Source: Burkholderia ambifaria AMMD
GTDB taxonomy: Bacteria > Pseudomonadota > Gammaproteobacteria > Burkholderiales > Burkholderiaceae
Direction: 5' to 3'
Assembly: GCF_000203915.1 (NCBI RefSeq)
Contig: NC_008391.1
Span: 2,582,970 to 2,646,969, forward strand
DNA length: 64,000 nucleotides
A model generated the notes under the pieces. The model ran no database searches. It saw only the letters and a program-made list of their open reading frames with translations, and was not told the DNA's origin. Positions 16,421-25,979 of this stretch are shown piece after piece. Numbering within the stretch: the first letter of the stretch is position 1; every line of letters begins with the position of its first letter. Position numbers and translations under genes: made by a program.

Positions 16421-17685
16421 AGGGCAGTATCACGATCGACGCCGGCGCGTCGCGCTGGATGAAGCTCAAGCGCTTCTTCGGCCCGGGCCTGCTGGTCGCG
16501 ATCGGCTATATGGATCCGGGCAACTGGGCCACCGACATCCAGGCCGGCTCGCAATTCGGCTATTCGCTGCTGTGGGTCGTCGCGTTCTCGAGCGTCGCCG
16601 CGATCTTCCTGCAGATGCTCGCCGCGCGGCTCGGCCTCGTCGCGGGCAAGGATCTCGCGCAGGCCAGCTACGATCGTTACGGCCGCTTCGGCCGCGTCGT
16701 GCAGTGGGTGACCGCCGAGGTGTCGATCATCGCGTGCGACATCGCCGAAGTGCTCGGCTGCGCGCTCGCATTCAAGCTGCTGCTCGGCGTGCCGCTCGCG
16801 TGGGGGATCGTGCTGACCGCGCTCGACACGGTGATCGTGCTCGGGCTGCAGGGCAAGGGCGTCCGGCAGATCGAGGCGATCGTGCTCGGGCTGATCGCGA
16901 CGATGGCGTTCTGCTTCGTCGCGCAGGTCGCGATCACGCCGCCCAACTGGCATGCGGTCGCGAAGGGGCTCGTGCCGGGCAATCCCGGCCACGACAGCAA
17001 GGACGCGATCGTGCTCGCGCTCGGCATCGTCGGCGCGACGATCATGCCGCACAACCTGTATCTGCATTCGTCGGTTGTACAGACGCGCCATGTCGTCGGC
17101 GGCGCGCGCGGCCTGATTCGCGACACGCTCGCGCTGGTGCGGATCGATACCTGCGTGTCGCTGTTCGTCGCGATGCTCGTCAACGCGGCGATCCTGATCG
17201 TCGCGGGCGCGGCGTTCCATGCGACCGGCCAGCACGACGTCACCGACATCGAACAGGCGTACCGGCTGATCACGCCGATCGCGGGCGGCGCGGCCGCGCT
17301 GCTGTTCGGCATCGCGCTGCTCGCGTCCGGGCAGAGCTCGACGCTGACCGGCACGATCGCCGGCCAGGTGATCATGGACGGCTTCCTGCACACGAAAATC
17401 CCGTGCTACCAGCGTCGGCTGATCACGCGCGGGCTCGCGCTGGTGCCCGCGCTGATCGGCGTGCTGTGGCTCGGCGAAGGGTCGGTCGGGCAACTGCTCG
17501 TCTGGAGCCAGGTGCTGCTGAGCCTGCAACTGCCGTTCGCGATGTGGCCGCTGATCCAGTCGGTCAGCGATCGCAAAACGATGGGCGAGCATGCGATCGG
17601 CCGCAAGATGCAGTTCGCCGCATGGGCGCTGTTCGTCGTCATCACCGGCACCAACCTGCTGCTGATTTCGGGTGTCGCCGGCTGA
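16369..17685 (+). CDS. mntH: Nramp-family Mn2+/Fe2+ transporter MntH
   Basis: A 438-residue Nramp transporter, the usual length for MntH. Both metal-binding motifs are present: DPGN at residues 49-52 (GYMDPGNWATDIQAG) and MPHN at 226-229 (IMPHNLYLHSS). About eleven membrane helices are expected. It should take up Mn2+ (and Fe2+) with protons across the inner membrane, which supports oxidative stress resistance. The start at 16369 lies inside the tail of the AraC-type gene. An in-frame ATG at 16459 is less likely because it would remove the conserved pre-helix segment. No Mn riboswitch or MntR box was recognised. Confidence 0.92.
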   Translation: MPLLPTTATAPFCPSEVKGSITIDAGASRWMKLKRFFGPGLLVAIGYMDPGNWATDIQAGSQFGYSLLWVVAFSSVAAIFLQMLAARLGLVAGKDLAQASYDRYGRFGRVVQWVTAEVSIIACDIAEVLGCALAFKLLLGVPLAWGIVLTALDTVIVLGLQGKGVRQIEAIVLGLIATMAFCFVAQVAITPPNWHAVAKGLVPGNPGHDSKDAIVLALGIVGATIMPHNLYLHSSVVQTRHVVGGARGLIRDTLALVRIDTCVSLFVAMLVNAAILIVAGAAFHATGQHDVTDIEQAYRLITPIAGGAAALLFGIALLASGQSSTLTGTIAGQVIMDGFLHTKIPCYQRRLITRGLALVPALIGVLWLGEGSVGQLLVWSQVLLSLQLPFAMWPLIQSVSDRKTMGEHAIGRKMQFAAWALFVVITGTNLLLISGVAG

Positions 17686-17757
17686 TACAGGCTGTCACAG
17701 GCTGAAACAGGCGCGGCGCGCGCTTGCGTTAAACTGCCCCCTTTCGCTAGCGGTTCG

Positions 17758-18354
17758 ATGTGTGTTATGTGGAGTGAAATCAGCAACCTCGGCGACGCCG
17801 CGCTGACCCTGCCGGTCGCGCTGACGTGCGCGGTCTGGCTCGCGCTGTCCAACTGGCGGCTCGCCGTGCGCTGGATCGTGCTGCTCGCGGCCGGCATGAG
17901 CCTGGTCGGGGCCACCAAGATTCTCTATGCGGGCTGCGGGGTCGAGATCCCGCAGTTCGATTTCCGCGTGATCAGCGGCCATACGATGCTGTCGACGTCC
18001 GTGTGGACCGTCGCGCTGTCGATGCTGTGGCAGGCGTTTCGTCCGGGCAAGGCGCCGGGCGTCGCGGCCGGTCTCGCCGTCGGCGCGGTGACGGCCGTCG
18101 CGCGCGTGTTCGACCATTCGCACACGATTCCCGAAGTCGTCGTCGGCTGGCTGCTCGGCGCGCTGGTCGCGCTCGTGTTCCTGCGCGCGTACGCCCACGC
18201 GCACAAGCGCTCGTCCTCGCCGCGCGTCGCGGCCGTCTGCCTGCTGCTCGTGTCCGGCATCGCGTACGGCAATCGCGCACCGTTCCAGCAGATGATCGAC
18301 ACGCATTCCCCGCAAGTCTGCGCGTTCATGCGCGCGTCCGGCGACGGGTTCTGA
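17758..18354 (+). CDS. PAP2-like membrane phosphatase
   Basis: A 198-residue membrane protein with about five hydrophobic helices. Two of the three PAP2 phosphatase motifs can be seen: ISGHTMLS (motif 2, SGH) and RVFDHSHTIPEVVVGWLLG (motif 3, with S-H-T-x-x-E in place of the usual H-x-x-x-D). The first K-x6-R-P motif is not clear, and the metal-free catalytic set is atypical. It may act on lipid phosphates, or it may be an inactive relative. Start is ATG 17758 or ATG 17767; no strong ribosome site separates them. It follows mntH by 72 bases and could be cotranscribed. Confidence 0.7.
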   Translation: MCVMWSEISNLGDAALTLPVALTCAVWLALSNWRLAVRWIVLLAAGMSLVGATKILYAGCGVEIPQFDFRVISGHTMLSTSVWTVALSMLWQAFRPGKAPGVAAGLAVGAVTAVARVFDHSHTIPEVVVGWLLGALVALVFLRAYAHAHKRSSSPRVAAVCLLLVSGIAYGNRAPFQQMIDTHSPQVCAFMRASGDGF

Positions 18355-18791
18355 CGGCGGGTGGTTCCGGGGCATCGATGCCTCGGTGCCGGATGCGGTC
18401 GTGGCCGCGGCGCTGCCCGCGCCTTCTTCCTCGTTTCATTCGTTCCCTGTCATCGGCAAACGCCCGCGTGCGGCCTTCGTCGCATCGGTATTCGCGGTAA
18501 TCGGCCGCGTTGCGCCTGCGCCCGCGCGTTGCACCGGCTGCGGCCGCGGCTGCGAAGGCCATCAGCCGCATCTATGACTGGGCATTACGAATATTCATTT
18601 CATCGATTGGCGGCAATCGCGTACGCTGGCGTTCGTTCGATCGGGGCGTGCAGCGGCGGCCTGCCCGATGGGTTCGGCGCGGTGCGACCGGCTCGCTATA
18701 CTCGCGCAAACCGCGCGGCCGTCGGCCGGCGCACGGCAACCGCCGTCGCGGCACCGGTCCGCCACGACGATTCACGATAGGAGCAGGTCCC
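18355..18791. other. Intergenic region upstream of the SDR-MDR operon
   Basis: These 437 bases have no gene I can support. A possible -10 (TATACT, 18697-18702) with a weak -35 (TTCGGC, 18673-18678) lies about 90 bases before the SDR start and is the best promoter candidate. The part around 18580-18620 is AT-richer than its surroundings. Confidence 0.4.
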
Positions 18792-19580
18792 ATGACAGTC
18801 GTTTCCTCGCGCCTCGCAGGCAAGTGCGCGTACATCACGGGCGCCGCCGGCGGCCTCGGACGCGCGATCGCGCGCCGCATGGTCGAGCAGGGCGCGCGCG
18901 TGTTCCTGACCGACATCGCCGACGCGGCCGTGCTCGACGCCTTCGCGCACGAACTCAATGCAGGGCACGCGGCGCCTGTCGCGTTCGCGGCCACGCAGGA
19001 CGTGCGCGACGAGGGACACTGGCAGGCGCTGCTCGCGCAGGCGAACGAAGCGATGGGCGGCTTGTCGGTGCTCGTCAACAATGCGGGCGTCGGGTCGATC
19101 GGCACGCCTGCGCAGATCGAGATCGACGAGTGGCGGCGCGTGATGGCGATCAACGTCGAGAGCATCGTGCTCGGCTGCAAGCATGCGCTGCCGTACCTCG
19201 GCGCGAGCCGGCCGGCGTCGATCATCAACATCTCGTCGGTGGCCGCGTTCAAGGTCGAGCCGGAATTCACCGCGTACAACGCGTCGAAGGCCGCGGTCGC
19301 GTCGCTGACGAAGTCGGTCGCGATCGATTGCGCGCGCCGCGAGCTCGACGTGCGCTGCAACTCGATTCACCCGGCGTTCATTCGCACGGGGATCGTCGAG
19401 CCGCTGTTCCAGTCGCTCGGCGAACGCGATGCGACGCGCAAGCTCGCGCGCGGCATTCCGTTGCGCCGGCTCGGCGATCCGGATGACGTCGCGCATGCGG
19501 CCGTCTATCTGGCGTCGGACGAAAGCCGCTTCGTGACGGCCGCCGAACTCGTGATCGACGGCGGCATGTGCGCGGTCTGA
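18792..19580 (+). CDS. Short-chain dehydrogenase/reductase (SDR)
   Basis: A 262-residue classical SDR. The nucleotide site is [14 protein letters not shown], followed by NNAGVG, the catalytic Ser in NISSVAAFK and the YxxxK pair in YNASKAAV. The Asp at the end of the second strand (FLTDIADA) favours NAD+ over NADP+. The closing segment ([20 protein letters not shown]) is the common SDR oligomer interface. Substrate unknown; an alcohol or steroid/cyclohexanol-type substrate is typical for this group. GAGCAGGT precedes the start. A zinc-free oxidoreductase gene starts 35 bases downstream, so the two probably form one operon. Confidence 0.9.
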   Translation: MTVVSSRLAGKCAYITGAAGGLGRAIARRMVEQGARVFLTDIADAAVLDAFAHELNAGHAAPVAFAATQDVRDEGHWQALLAQANEAMGGLSVLVNNAGVGSIGTPAQIEIDEWRRVMAINVESIVLGCKHALPYLGASRPASIINISSVAAFKVEPEFTAYNASKAAVASLTKSVAIDCARRELDVRCNSIHPAFIRTGIVEPLFQSLGERDATRKLARGIPLRRLGDPDDVAHAAVYLASDESRFVTAAELVIDGGMCAV

Positions 19581-19615
19581 CGCGCAATCGATAACACCAC
19601 CCGGAGGAGAACATC

Positions 19616-20632
19616 GTGTCGACACCCGTGAACCGCCAGCTGCTGCTGAAAACGCGCCCGGAAGGGCGGGTCGGCCGCGAACACTTTTCGCTCGTCGAAA
19701 CCCCCGTGCCGGCGCTCGCCGACGGCGAAGTGCTCGTGCGCGTGCTGTATCTGTCGATGGATCCGACCAACCGCGTATGGATGAGCGACGTGCCGCAATA
19801 CCTGCCGCCCGTCGCGATCGGCGAGGTGATGCGCGCGCTCGGCATCGGGCGCGTGGTCGCGTCGCGCCACGCGGGTTTCGCGGAAGGCGACCTCGTGCAG
19901 GGGCTCGTCGGCTGGCAGGACTATGCGGTCGTCGCGGCCGACCAGGCCGCGCAGCTCGTGAAGCTGCCCGCGCAGTCGGGCCTGCCGCTGCCGACGCTGC
20001 TCGGCGCGTGCGGGATGAGCGGCCTGACCGCGTACTACGGGCTGACCGACATCGCGCCGGTGCAGCCCGGCGAGACGCTCGTCGTGTCGGCGGCGGCCGG
20101 CTCGGTCGGCTCGATCGCCGGCCAGATCGGCAAGATCCACGGCGCGCGGGTGGTCGGCATCGCGGGCGGCGCGGACAAGTGCCGCTACCTGACCGAGACG
20201 CTCGGCTTCGACGCGGCCGTCGACTACAAGGCCGACGATTTCCGTGAGCAGCTGAAGGCGGCGACGCCGGACGGCGTGCACGTGAACTTCGAGAACGTCG
20301 GCGGCGAAGTGATGCGCGCGGTGCTGTCGCGGATGGTGATCGGCGGGCGCGTCGCACTGTGCGGCGTGATCTCGAACTACAACAGCGGCCGCGCGGCGGA
20401 CGACGTCGGCGTGCTGATCTCGAAGCGCATCACGATGCGCGGCTTCCTGATCCTCGACTACCGCAAGAGCCGCGAAGCGGTGCAGACGCTCGCCGGCTGG
20501 CTGCGCGACGGCCGTCTCAAGGCCGAGGAAACCGTGGCCGACGGGCTCGAAAACGCCCCCGACGTGCTCAATCGCCTGTTCGACGGCGACCATCGCGGCA
20601 AGCTCGTGCTGCGCGTCGATCCGGGCGCGTGA
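19616..20632 (+). CDS. Zinc-free medium-chain NADP-dependent oxidoreductase (CurA/PTGR-like)
   Basis: A 338-residue member of the medium-chain reductase family without zinc ligands. It starts with the typical NRQLLLKTRPEGRVGREHFSLVE segment of the CurA / prostaglandin reductase / leukotriene dehydrogenase group. The cofactor loop is SAAAGSVGSIAGQIGKI. It should reduce the C=C bond of alpha,beta-unsaturated ketones or enals with NADPH. The start is GTG at 19616 behind a strong GGAGGAGA. It follows the SDR by 35 bases in one operon; together they could handle a ketone/alcohol substrate. A clean terminator ends the unit. Confidence 0.9.
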   Translation: MSTPVNRQLLLKTRPEGRVGREHFSLVETPVPALADGEVLVRVLYLSMDPTNRVWMSDVPQYLPPVAIGEVMRALGIGRVVASRHAGFAEGDLVQGLVGWQDYAVVAADQAAQLVKLPAQSGLPLPTLLGACGMSGLTAYYGLTDIAPVQPGETLVVSAAAGSVGSIAGQIGKIHGARVVGIAGGADKCRYLTETLGFDAAVDYKADDFREQLKAATPDGVHVNFENVGGEVMRAVLSRMVIGGRVALCGVISNYNSGRAADDVGVLISKRITMRGFLILDYRKSREAVQTLAGWLRDGRLKAEETVADGLENAPDVLNRLFDGDHRGKLVLRVDPGA

Positions 20633-20732
20633 ACGGCAGCGGCGGCGCGCATTGAGTTCGAACCGCCGTGCATCGATTTAGGACGTGTCCCATCGATCGT
20701 TTCGGTCGCTCTCCTGACAGTATTCGCCAGCT

Positions 20733-20768
20733 AACGGCGGCGTGACGTGCGTGTCACGCCGCCGTTTT
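20733..20768 (+). terminator. Intrinsic terminator of the SDR-MDR operon
   Basis: A 14-bp perfect stem (AACGGCGGCGTGAC, 20733-20746, with 20753-20766), a 6-base loop and TTTT. It lies 100 bases after the oxidoreductase stop. Confidence 0.88.
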
Positions 20769-20796
20769 CATTGGCGTGGCGAGACGGGCGGGAAAC

Positions 20797-21300
20797 ATGC
20801 GAACGAAGGCAACGCACGCGGCATCGGCGGTGATGCGCGATCGAACGATGCGGCGCAGGTGCGACAGGCTGCGGATCGTCGCAGTGGGGATCGGCATCGC
20901 GTGCGCGATGTCGGGTGCCGGCGCGGCCGGGCACGCGCATGCGGATGGCATCGTGCGATTCACCGGTGCGCTCGTCGATCTGTACGACGTGACATTCGAC
21001 GCGCCGTCGATCGAAGCGGCGGACACCGCGACGGCGGTGACGCTCCGGTTCGATGCGCACGGTCGGCACCTGCCGGGTGCGCACGTGGCGCTCGTGAGGC
21101 CGGACGGCGAGCCGCTGGTGCAGTCGGCGGGAGCGGAGATTCGCGCGACCTGGCGCGATGCACGCGACGATCGAAGCGTGCCGCTCGTATCGGGGCGAGC
21201 TCATCGCATTGGCCCGCATGGCGGCGTGATGACGGTGGCCGCGCCGGAAATGCAAACGGGCGCCGTGGCGCCCGTCGTGATCAGGATTCGTCATCCGTGA
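20797..21300 (+). CDS. Hypothetical exported protein
   Basis: About 167 residues with a likely signal peptide: an Arg-rich n-region (MRRRCDRLR) followed by a hydrophobic run (IVAVGIGIACAMSGAGAAG) and a probable cleavage near AHADG. The mature part is about 120 residues and begins DGIVRFTGALVDLYD, which faintly resembles the first strand of chaperone-usher fimbrial subunits. It lacks the usual cysteine pair, and no usher or chaperone gene is nearby. I would not name it. The start could be ATG 20797 or one of two later in-frame ATGs (20833, 20851 region); the latter would give a more normal signal peptide. It converges with the AI-2E family gene 9 bases away. Confidence 0.6.
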   Translation: MRTKATHAASAVMRDRTMRRRCDRLRIVAVGIGIACAMSGAGAAGHAHADGIVRFTGALVDLYDVTFDAPSIEAADTATAVTLRFDAHGRHLPGAHVALVRPDGEPLVQSAGAEIRATWRDARDDRSVPLVSGRAHRIGPHGGVMTVAAPEMQTGAVAPVVIRIRHP

Positions 21301-21309
21301 CGCGCGGCG

Positions 21310-22377
21310 TCATTCCCCCTGTTCGGAGCGTGCGTAGATGTCCCAGCTTGCCATGAACAACGCGGCGACGAGCGGTCCGATCACGAAGCCGTTGATCCCG
21401 AACAGCGCCATCCCGCCGAGCGTCGAGATCAGCACGACCCAGTCGGGCATCTTCGTGTCCTTGCCGACGAGGATCGGGCGCAGCAGGTTGTCGACGAGGC
21501 CGATCACGCCGACGCAGAACGCGACGAGGATCACGCATTTCCAGATCGCGCCGATCGCGAGGAAGTAGAGCGCGGCGGGTATCCACACGAGGCTCGCGCC
21601 GATCGCCGGCAGCAGCGACAGGAACGCCATCAGCGCGCCCCACAGCACGACGCCCTCGATTCCGAGGATCCAGAAGATCAGGCCGCCGAGCGCGCCCTGC
21701 ACGAGCGCGACCGCGATATTGCCTTTCACGGTTGCGCGCACAACGGTTGTGAACTTCGCGAGCAGCAGGTTCTTGTGCTCTTCGTCGAGCGGTATCGAGC
21801 GGCGCACGCGGCGGCCGATCTCGCCGCCGTCGCGCAGCAGGAAGAACAGCATGTACAGCATCACGCCGAAGCTGACGACGAACTGGAACGTGTTCTGGCC
21901 GATGCTGAGCGCCTGGGTGGCCGCGAACTGGCTGATCTGCGCGGCGCCGTCGGTCAGCTTCTTCTGGATGCCGGGGATGTTGGACAGCCCGTATTTCTGC
22001 AGCAGGTTCTGGATCGACGTCGGCAGCGCGTGAATGATGTCGTGGAAGTACCGCGAATAATTCGGCTGTGCGTCCTTCAGTTCCTGGTACACGTACGCGA
22101 TTTCCTGCACGAGCGTCGCCGTGACGAACACGAGCGGCAGGATCACGATCAGGATGATCAGCGACATCGACACGAGCGCGGCGAGATTGCGCCGCTTGCC
22201 GAAACGCGCGGCGAGCCAGCGCTGCACCGGCTGGAACAGGATCGCGAGAATGGTGCCCCAGAAGACGGCGCCGGAGAACGGCGCGAGTATCCAGCACAGT
22301 CCGACGGTGACCGCGAACAGCAGGAAATAGAAGAATTTTTGGTGATCGTGTCCGCTATCCATGGATGGTTCGCGCAT
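21310..22377 (-). CDS. AI-2E family (PerM-like) transporter
   Basis: A 355-residue inner membrane protein with about seven to eight hydrophobic helices. The C-terminal conserved block (PAIGASLVWIPAALYFLA; GLVDNLLRPILVGKDTKMPD; LGGMALFGINGFVIGPL) is diagnostic of the AI-2E/PerM/YtqI family. A soluble helical segment lies between helices three and four. Some members export the signal AI-2 or act in Na+/H+ exchange; substrate here is unknown. The start is ATG 22377, with an alternative at 22362. It lies downstream of the SYLF lipoprotein gene on the same strand, but a terminator separates them. Confidence 0.88.
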   Translation of the reverse strand: MREPSMDSGHDHQKFFYFLLFAVTVGLCWILAPFSGAVFWGTILAILFQPVQRWLAARFGKRRNLAALVSMSLIILIVILPLVFVTATLVQEIAYVYQELKDAQPNYSRYFHDIIHALPTSIQNLLQKYGLSNIPGIQKKLTDGAAQISQFAATQALSIGQNTFQFVVSFGVMLYMLFFLLRDGGEIGRRVRRSIPLDEEHKNLLLAKFTTVVRATVKGNIAVALVQGALGGLIFWILGIEGVVLWGALMAFLSLLPAIGASLVWIPAALYFLAIGAIWKCVILVAFCVGVIGLVDNLLRPILVGKDTKMPDWVVLISTLGGMALFGINGFVIGPLVAALFMASWDIYARSEQGE

Positions 22378-22525
22378 TGATGCCTGGTTTGATTGAATCT
22401 CGTCGCTTCGGGCGCGATCGGCTCGCGAACGTCACGGGTTCGCGGCGAAGCACGCTGCGGGCGGCCCGACCGGCAGTATGCCCGCAAAGGTGTCGCCATC
22501 ATAGCCGCTGCGCGCGGCGCACGCG

Positions 22526-22553
22526 AAAACGCCGCGGGCGAAGCCGCGGCGTT
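22526..22553 (-). terminator. Intrinsic terminator of the SYLF lipoprotein gene
   Basis: On the minus strand the stem AACGCCGCGG/CCGCGGCGTT with a 6-base loop is followed by TTTT. It lies 35 bases after the lipoprotein stop. Confidence 0.8.
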
Positions 22554-22587
22554 GGCGGAAGGGGCGCGGCGGTGCCGCGCCGGATCG

Positions 22588-23172
22588 TCAGATGTGGAGC
22601 CGGGTGATCTTGGTGCCGTTCACCGACAAGTCGCCCATCAGGCCGGCGTTGGTCAGCACCAGCACCTGGACCGGTGCGGTGGCCGTGTTGGAATCGACCG
22701 CGCCGTTCGCGCCGACCTTCACGACCGCGACGGACGCATCGGCACCGGCCGACCAGCCTTCGGACTTACGGAACGAGTCGAGCGCATCCTGCGTCATGAA
22801 CAGGAACACGATCGCCTTCGATTGCGCGCCGGCCTGCAGGCCGACCGACAGCGACGACGTGTTGTAGTAGCCGACGGTGTTGCCGCCGACGCGCAGTGCG
22901 CCGTTGCCGGACTGGCCGCCGACGATCAGGCCGGCTTGCAGCACGTTCGGGAACACGAGCACGCCGCGCGACTTCGCGACGAGCTCACGCGAGCCCGGCA
23001 CCGTCGAATAGAGGCGCGACAGTGTCGCATTCACGCTCGCGTCGATCGACTGGCGTTTCGACGCGCTGGCTGCTGCGTTGTCGGGTTTGTCGGACGTCAT
23101 GGTGCAACCGGCAAGGGCGAGACTGCCGACCACGACGGCGGTGGCGGCTTTCAGGGCGAGGGATTTCTGCAT
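22588..23172 (-). CDS. SYLF-domain (YSC84-like) lipoprotein
   Basis: A 194-residue lipoprotein. The signal peptide ends in the lipobox LALAGC, so the mature protein starts at Cys 23 or so. The rest is a SYLF/YSC84 domain (ELVAKSRGVLVFPNVLQAG; YYNTSSLSVGLQAGAQSKA; GWSAGADASVAVVKVGANG), a lipid-binding fold. These small lipoproteins are common and abundant in Burkholderia; their exact role is unclear. It sits 70 bases downstream of a DUF883 gene on the same strand, and the two could be stress-linked. A terminator follows. Confidence 0.9.
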   Translation of the reverse strand: MQKSLALKAATAVVVGSLALAGCTMTSDKPDNAAASASKRQSIDASVNATLSRLYSTVPGSRELVAKSRGVLVFPNVLQAGLIVGGQSGNGALRVGGNTVGYYNTSSLSVGLQAGAQSKAIVFLFMTQDALDSFRKSEGWSAGADASVAVVKVGANGAVDSNTATAPVQVLVLTNAGLMGDLSVNGTKITRLHI

Positions 23173-23242
23173 GGCGATTCTCCTTCGTTGTCGGGTTGAG
23201 GACGGACGGTCCGGGTGCGTGCAGCGGGGCGGCCGGCCCCGT

Positions 23243-23632
23243 TCAACGGCGGGAAGAAAGGAGCAGGCCGGCGACGAACGCGAGGCCCGCGACGACGCCC
23301 GCGGTCTGCCACGGGTTGTCGTGCACGGCTTGCGACACGCGTTCGGCGGATTCGCGCAGCCGGGCGGCCGCGGTGCCCGACGCGTAGTCGAGCGTGCTGC
23401 GCGCTTCGTCGAGCCGCGCCTGCACCCGCTTGCGCAACGCGGCGATATCGCCGTCGCCATCGTTCTTCAGCAGGTCTTCCAGTTCGTCGACCAGCCCGCG
23501 CAGATCGTCGGTCACATCCGCATGCAGGTCGTGGGCAGCCGAGCGCGTCGTGCGTCCGACACGCCGGCCGGTGCGACGGATTTCGGACAGGCCGCGATCC
23601 AGCTTGTGTTCGATCGAGTCGGTGAGCGCCAT
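23243..23632 (-). CDS. DUF883 / ElaB-YqjD family inner membrane protein
   Basis: A 129-residue protein with long amphipathic helices, rich in Arg, Asp and Leu, followed by one C-terminal membrane helix (WQTAGVVAGLAFVAGLLLS) and a basic tail. This is the layout of the ElaB/YqjD/YgaM group, C-tail-anchored proteins that bind ribosomes in stationary phase in E. coli. The conserved DNPWQTAGVVAG segment before the helix supports the family. The ATG at 23632 is behind AAGGAGGA. Function in this organism is inferred from the family only. Confidence 0.88.
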   Translation of the reverse strand: MALTDSIEHKLDRGLSEIRRTGRRVGRTTRSAAHDLHADVTDDLRGLVDELEDLLKNDGDGDIAALRKRVQARLDEARSTLDYASGTAAARLRESAERVSQAVHDNPWQTAGVVAGLAFVAGLLLSSRR

Positions 23633-23969
23633 GGTGTTTATCCTCCTTCGATTTGATTTACAGGCCAATTTTAAGATAAGACGAATCCCAGCAACCTGTG
23701 TGATTCAAATCAGCCAATTGAGTTTCGAGACAAATTTTCAATTCGTCGGCAAGATCCCTTGGAAGCCCCGCGAGTGGGGCCGGACAGCGGTTGAAAAAAT
23801 TTCGAGATCGAGCGAAGCGACATAAAGAAAACCATTGCCGGGCGTGAAAAGCCCGGTAAATATGGCGTCGCCCGGCCTGTCAGGTAAATAGTGCCGTTGC
23901 ATGCGTTCTGTTGATGCAATTGCACTACTCGCCATGCTTTGGTGGAGCAGGGTTTGTGCCCGCCCTGCT
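23633..23969. other. AT-richer intergenic region with hairpin
   Basis: This 337-bp gap lies between two minus-strand genes. It is clearly AT-richer than its surroundings at 23660-23770, which probably holds the promoter of the DUF883 gene. A small hairpin (CCGGGC 23838-23843 with GCCCGG 23851-23856), followed on the minus strand by GTTTTCTTT, may end transcription from the nuclease gene. Confidence 0.45.
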
Positions 23970-25772
23970 TCAGGTGGCGCCTTCCTCCAGCGCAACGTCG
24001 ATGACGACGGGATCATGATCCGACGAACGGTATGCATCGGGCGCGTAATAGGCGGCCTGTTGCGCCGGGGTTTTGTAATCGGGCACGGCTTGGAGTGCAA
24101 TCGGTTCATCTGCATTGATGTGCCACGTGTGCACGGCTTTCACGCGGGCGGCGAGCGGCGGCGTCGCGAGTGCGTGGTCGAGGTTGCCCGCTTCGCCGTG
24201 GAATACATACGTGTAGCCGGCATTGCCGACGAAGCGGGCGACGAGGTTGGTGTAGCCGCGCGATTCGAGCGCGCGCAGCGGGTCTTCCTTCGCATAGCTG
24301 TTCAGATCGCCGATCAGCAGCACGCCGTCGGCCGCGGCGCCGGTCGGCGACGTCGCAAGCCAGCCGGCGACGCGTTCGGCTGCGCGCGTGCGCGTTGCAT
24401 TCCAGCAGCCCTGGCCGTCCGACTGGTCGAGATCCGGGCCGGTGGCGTGCGGGCAATTCTTCGACTTCAGGTGGTTGACCGCGACCGTGAACGCGCGGGT
24501 GCCGTCGACGCGACGGAACGTCTGCGCGAGCGGCGGGCGATTCCGGCCGTCGAGCGCGACGGTCGCGGCGCGCCCGACGGGCTCGATCGTCCGGCTGTCA
24601 TACAACAGCGCGACCGCGATCGCATCGCGCCCGAGCCGTGCGGTGCCGGGGTCGACCGCGCGCCAGCCGCCGCCGAGCCGGGCCGCGAGCCGCTGCACGG
24701 CGCTCGCCGGGCCGTGCCCGTTGTTCGCGATTTCCATCAGGCCGATCACGTCGGCGCGCAGGGCACGCAGCGCGGCCACGAGCTTCGCTTCCTGCCGCGC
24801 GAAGGCGGCGGGGGTTTTCGCGCCACGGCCGGACGGATCGCCGAAGCCGCCGCCCGCGCCGTCGCCGTTGAAGTAGTTGAATACGTTGAACGACGCGACC
24901 CGCACGTCGGCTTGCGGATGCCGTGCGGGCGCATCGGCCCGCGGATTCGACGCGGCCTCGAAGGTGGGTGGCGAGGACGATACGGGCTGCAATCGCCACG
25001 TGCCGTAGCGCAGTTCGAGCACACCTTCGATGCCGCGCACCGTGTAGCCCGCGCGCAGCGTGTTGGCGGCGCTCAGCGCAGGCGGCGGATAGCGGGCGGT
25101 TGCAGGGTTCACGCGGCTCGAACCGTCGTCGAGCACGATGCGGTTGCGTGCATTGGCCGCCGCGTGCGCAGCGGCTTCGGCCGGCGGCGCCACGTGAGTC
25201 GGCATGTACAGGCGGCCGTGGCTGAGCACGATGCTGCCGTAGCGGCCGAGTTCGTAAGTATCGCTGACCGTCAGCGTTTGCGGAAAGCGCACGCGCATGC
25301 CTTCATGCGCGGCGAATACGGCGTCACTATCGACCGGCAGCATCAGCGCGGCCGGCGTGACGCTCTGCCCGCGTGCGCAGACGGCCACGCGGCCCGCCAA
25401 CGCGAGTTGCGTCCGGCCGTATTTCTGTTCGATCCTGCCGGTGATGTGCACGCGCTCGCCCGGCTGCACATGCGCATGCGGCGCATATACGAACAGGCCT
25501 TCCGGCACGCCCGGCCGGTGTCGCCGCTGCGCGTCCGCCTGCTGGACGAAGAATCCGCCGAAGCCATCGGGGCCGCCGAACGCCGCGGTGACGACTGCTT
25601 CGATCGACGTGGTGTGCCCGGCCAGCGGCGAGCGGCCCGCGGGATGCCGGATGTCGGCGATCGCGGTGGTGGCGCCGCCGCAGCCCGTGCTCACCGGCAG
25701 CGCGGCGGTGGCGGGCGGAACGGAGAGAACAAGAAAGGCGGCAAGCGCGAGCGATGACGGCAGGAGTGACAT
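23970..25772 (-). CDS. Exported nuclease of the ExeM/NucH type
   Basis: A 600-residue protein with a signal peptide (MSLLPSSLALAAFLVLSVPPATA). The first half carries an OB-fold-like domain typical of extracellular ExeM/NucH nucleases (FGGPDGFGGFFVQQADAQ; HITGRIEQKYGRTQLAL). The second half is an endonuclease/exonuclease/phosphatase domain: RVASFNVFNYFN, VIGLMEIANNGHG, VNHLKSKNCP, LIGDLNSYAKEDPL and the final SSDHDPVVIDV. The catalytic Glu, Asp, Asn and His residues are all present. It should degrade extracellular DNA or RNA, for nutrient use or biofilm turnover. It stands alone; the divergent ECF42 module begins about 200 bases away. Confidence 0.9.
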   Translation of the reverse strand: MSLLPSSLALAAFLVLSVPPATAALPVSTGCGGATTAIADIRHPAGRSPLAGHTTSIEAVVTAAFGGPDGFGGFFVQQADAQRRHRPGVPEGLFVYAPHAHVQPGERVHITGRIEQKYGRTQLALAGRVAVCARGQSVTPAALMLPVDSDAVFAAHEGMRVRFPQTLTVSDTYELGRYGSIVLSHGRLYMPTHVAPPAEAAAHAAANARNRIVLDDGSSRVNPATARYPPPALSAANTLRAGYTVRGIEGVLELRYGTWRLQPVSSSPPTFEAASNPRADAPARHPQADVRVASFNVFNYFNGDGAGGGFGDPSGRGAKTPAAFARQEAKLVAALRALRADVIGLMEIANNGHGPASAVQRLAARLGGGWRAVDPGTARLGRDAIAVALLYDSRTIEPVGRAATVALDGRNRPPLAQTFRRVDGTRAFTVAVNHLKSKNCPHATGPDLDQSDGQGCWNATRTRAAERVAGWLATSPTGAAADGVLLIGDLNSYAKEDPLRALESRGYTNLVARFVGNAGYTYVFHGEAGNLDHALATPPLAARVKAVHTWHINADEPIALQAVPDYKTPAQQAAYYAPDAYRSSDHDPVVIDVALEEGAT

Positions 25773-25979
25773 GGCGTGGCACACAGGAAGAAAATTCGAA
25801 GGTTCGGGACGCATCTTGACGGCAAAATCGCGTGCCGCGATCGAATTGGCCATCAGGCCAGTGCCGAATGGCCAACGATGACGGCAAGGCCGGCCGGGGC
25901 TGTTACGCTTCGCACCTGACGTGTCATTCCGGCCTGCGATCCGCACGCTTCCGCGCACGGCCCCCAACAGGAGATTTCC

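Noticed and set aside
20797..21300. Fimbrial subunit
   Set aside because: Only a faint N-terminal strand resemblance; no disulfide cysteines, no usher or chaperone gene next to it.
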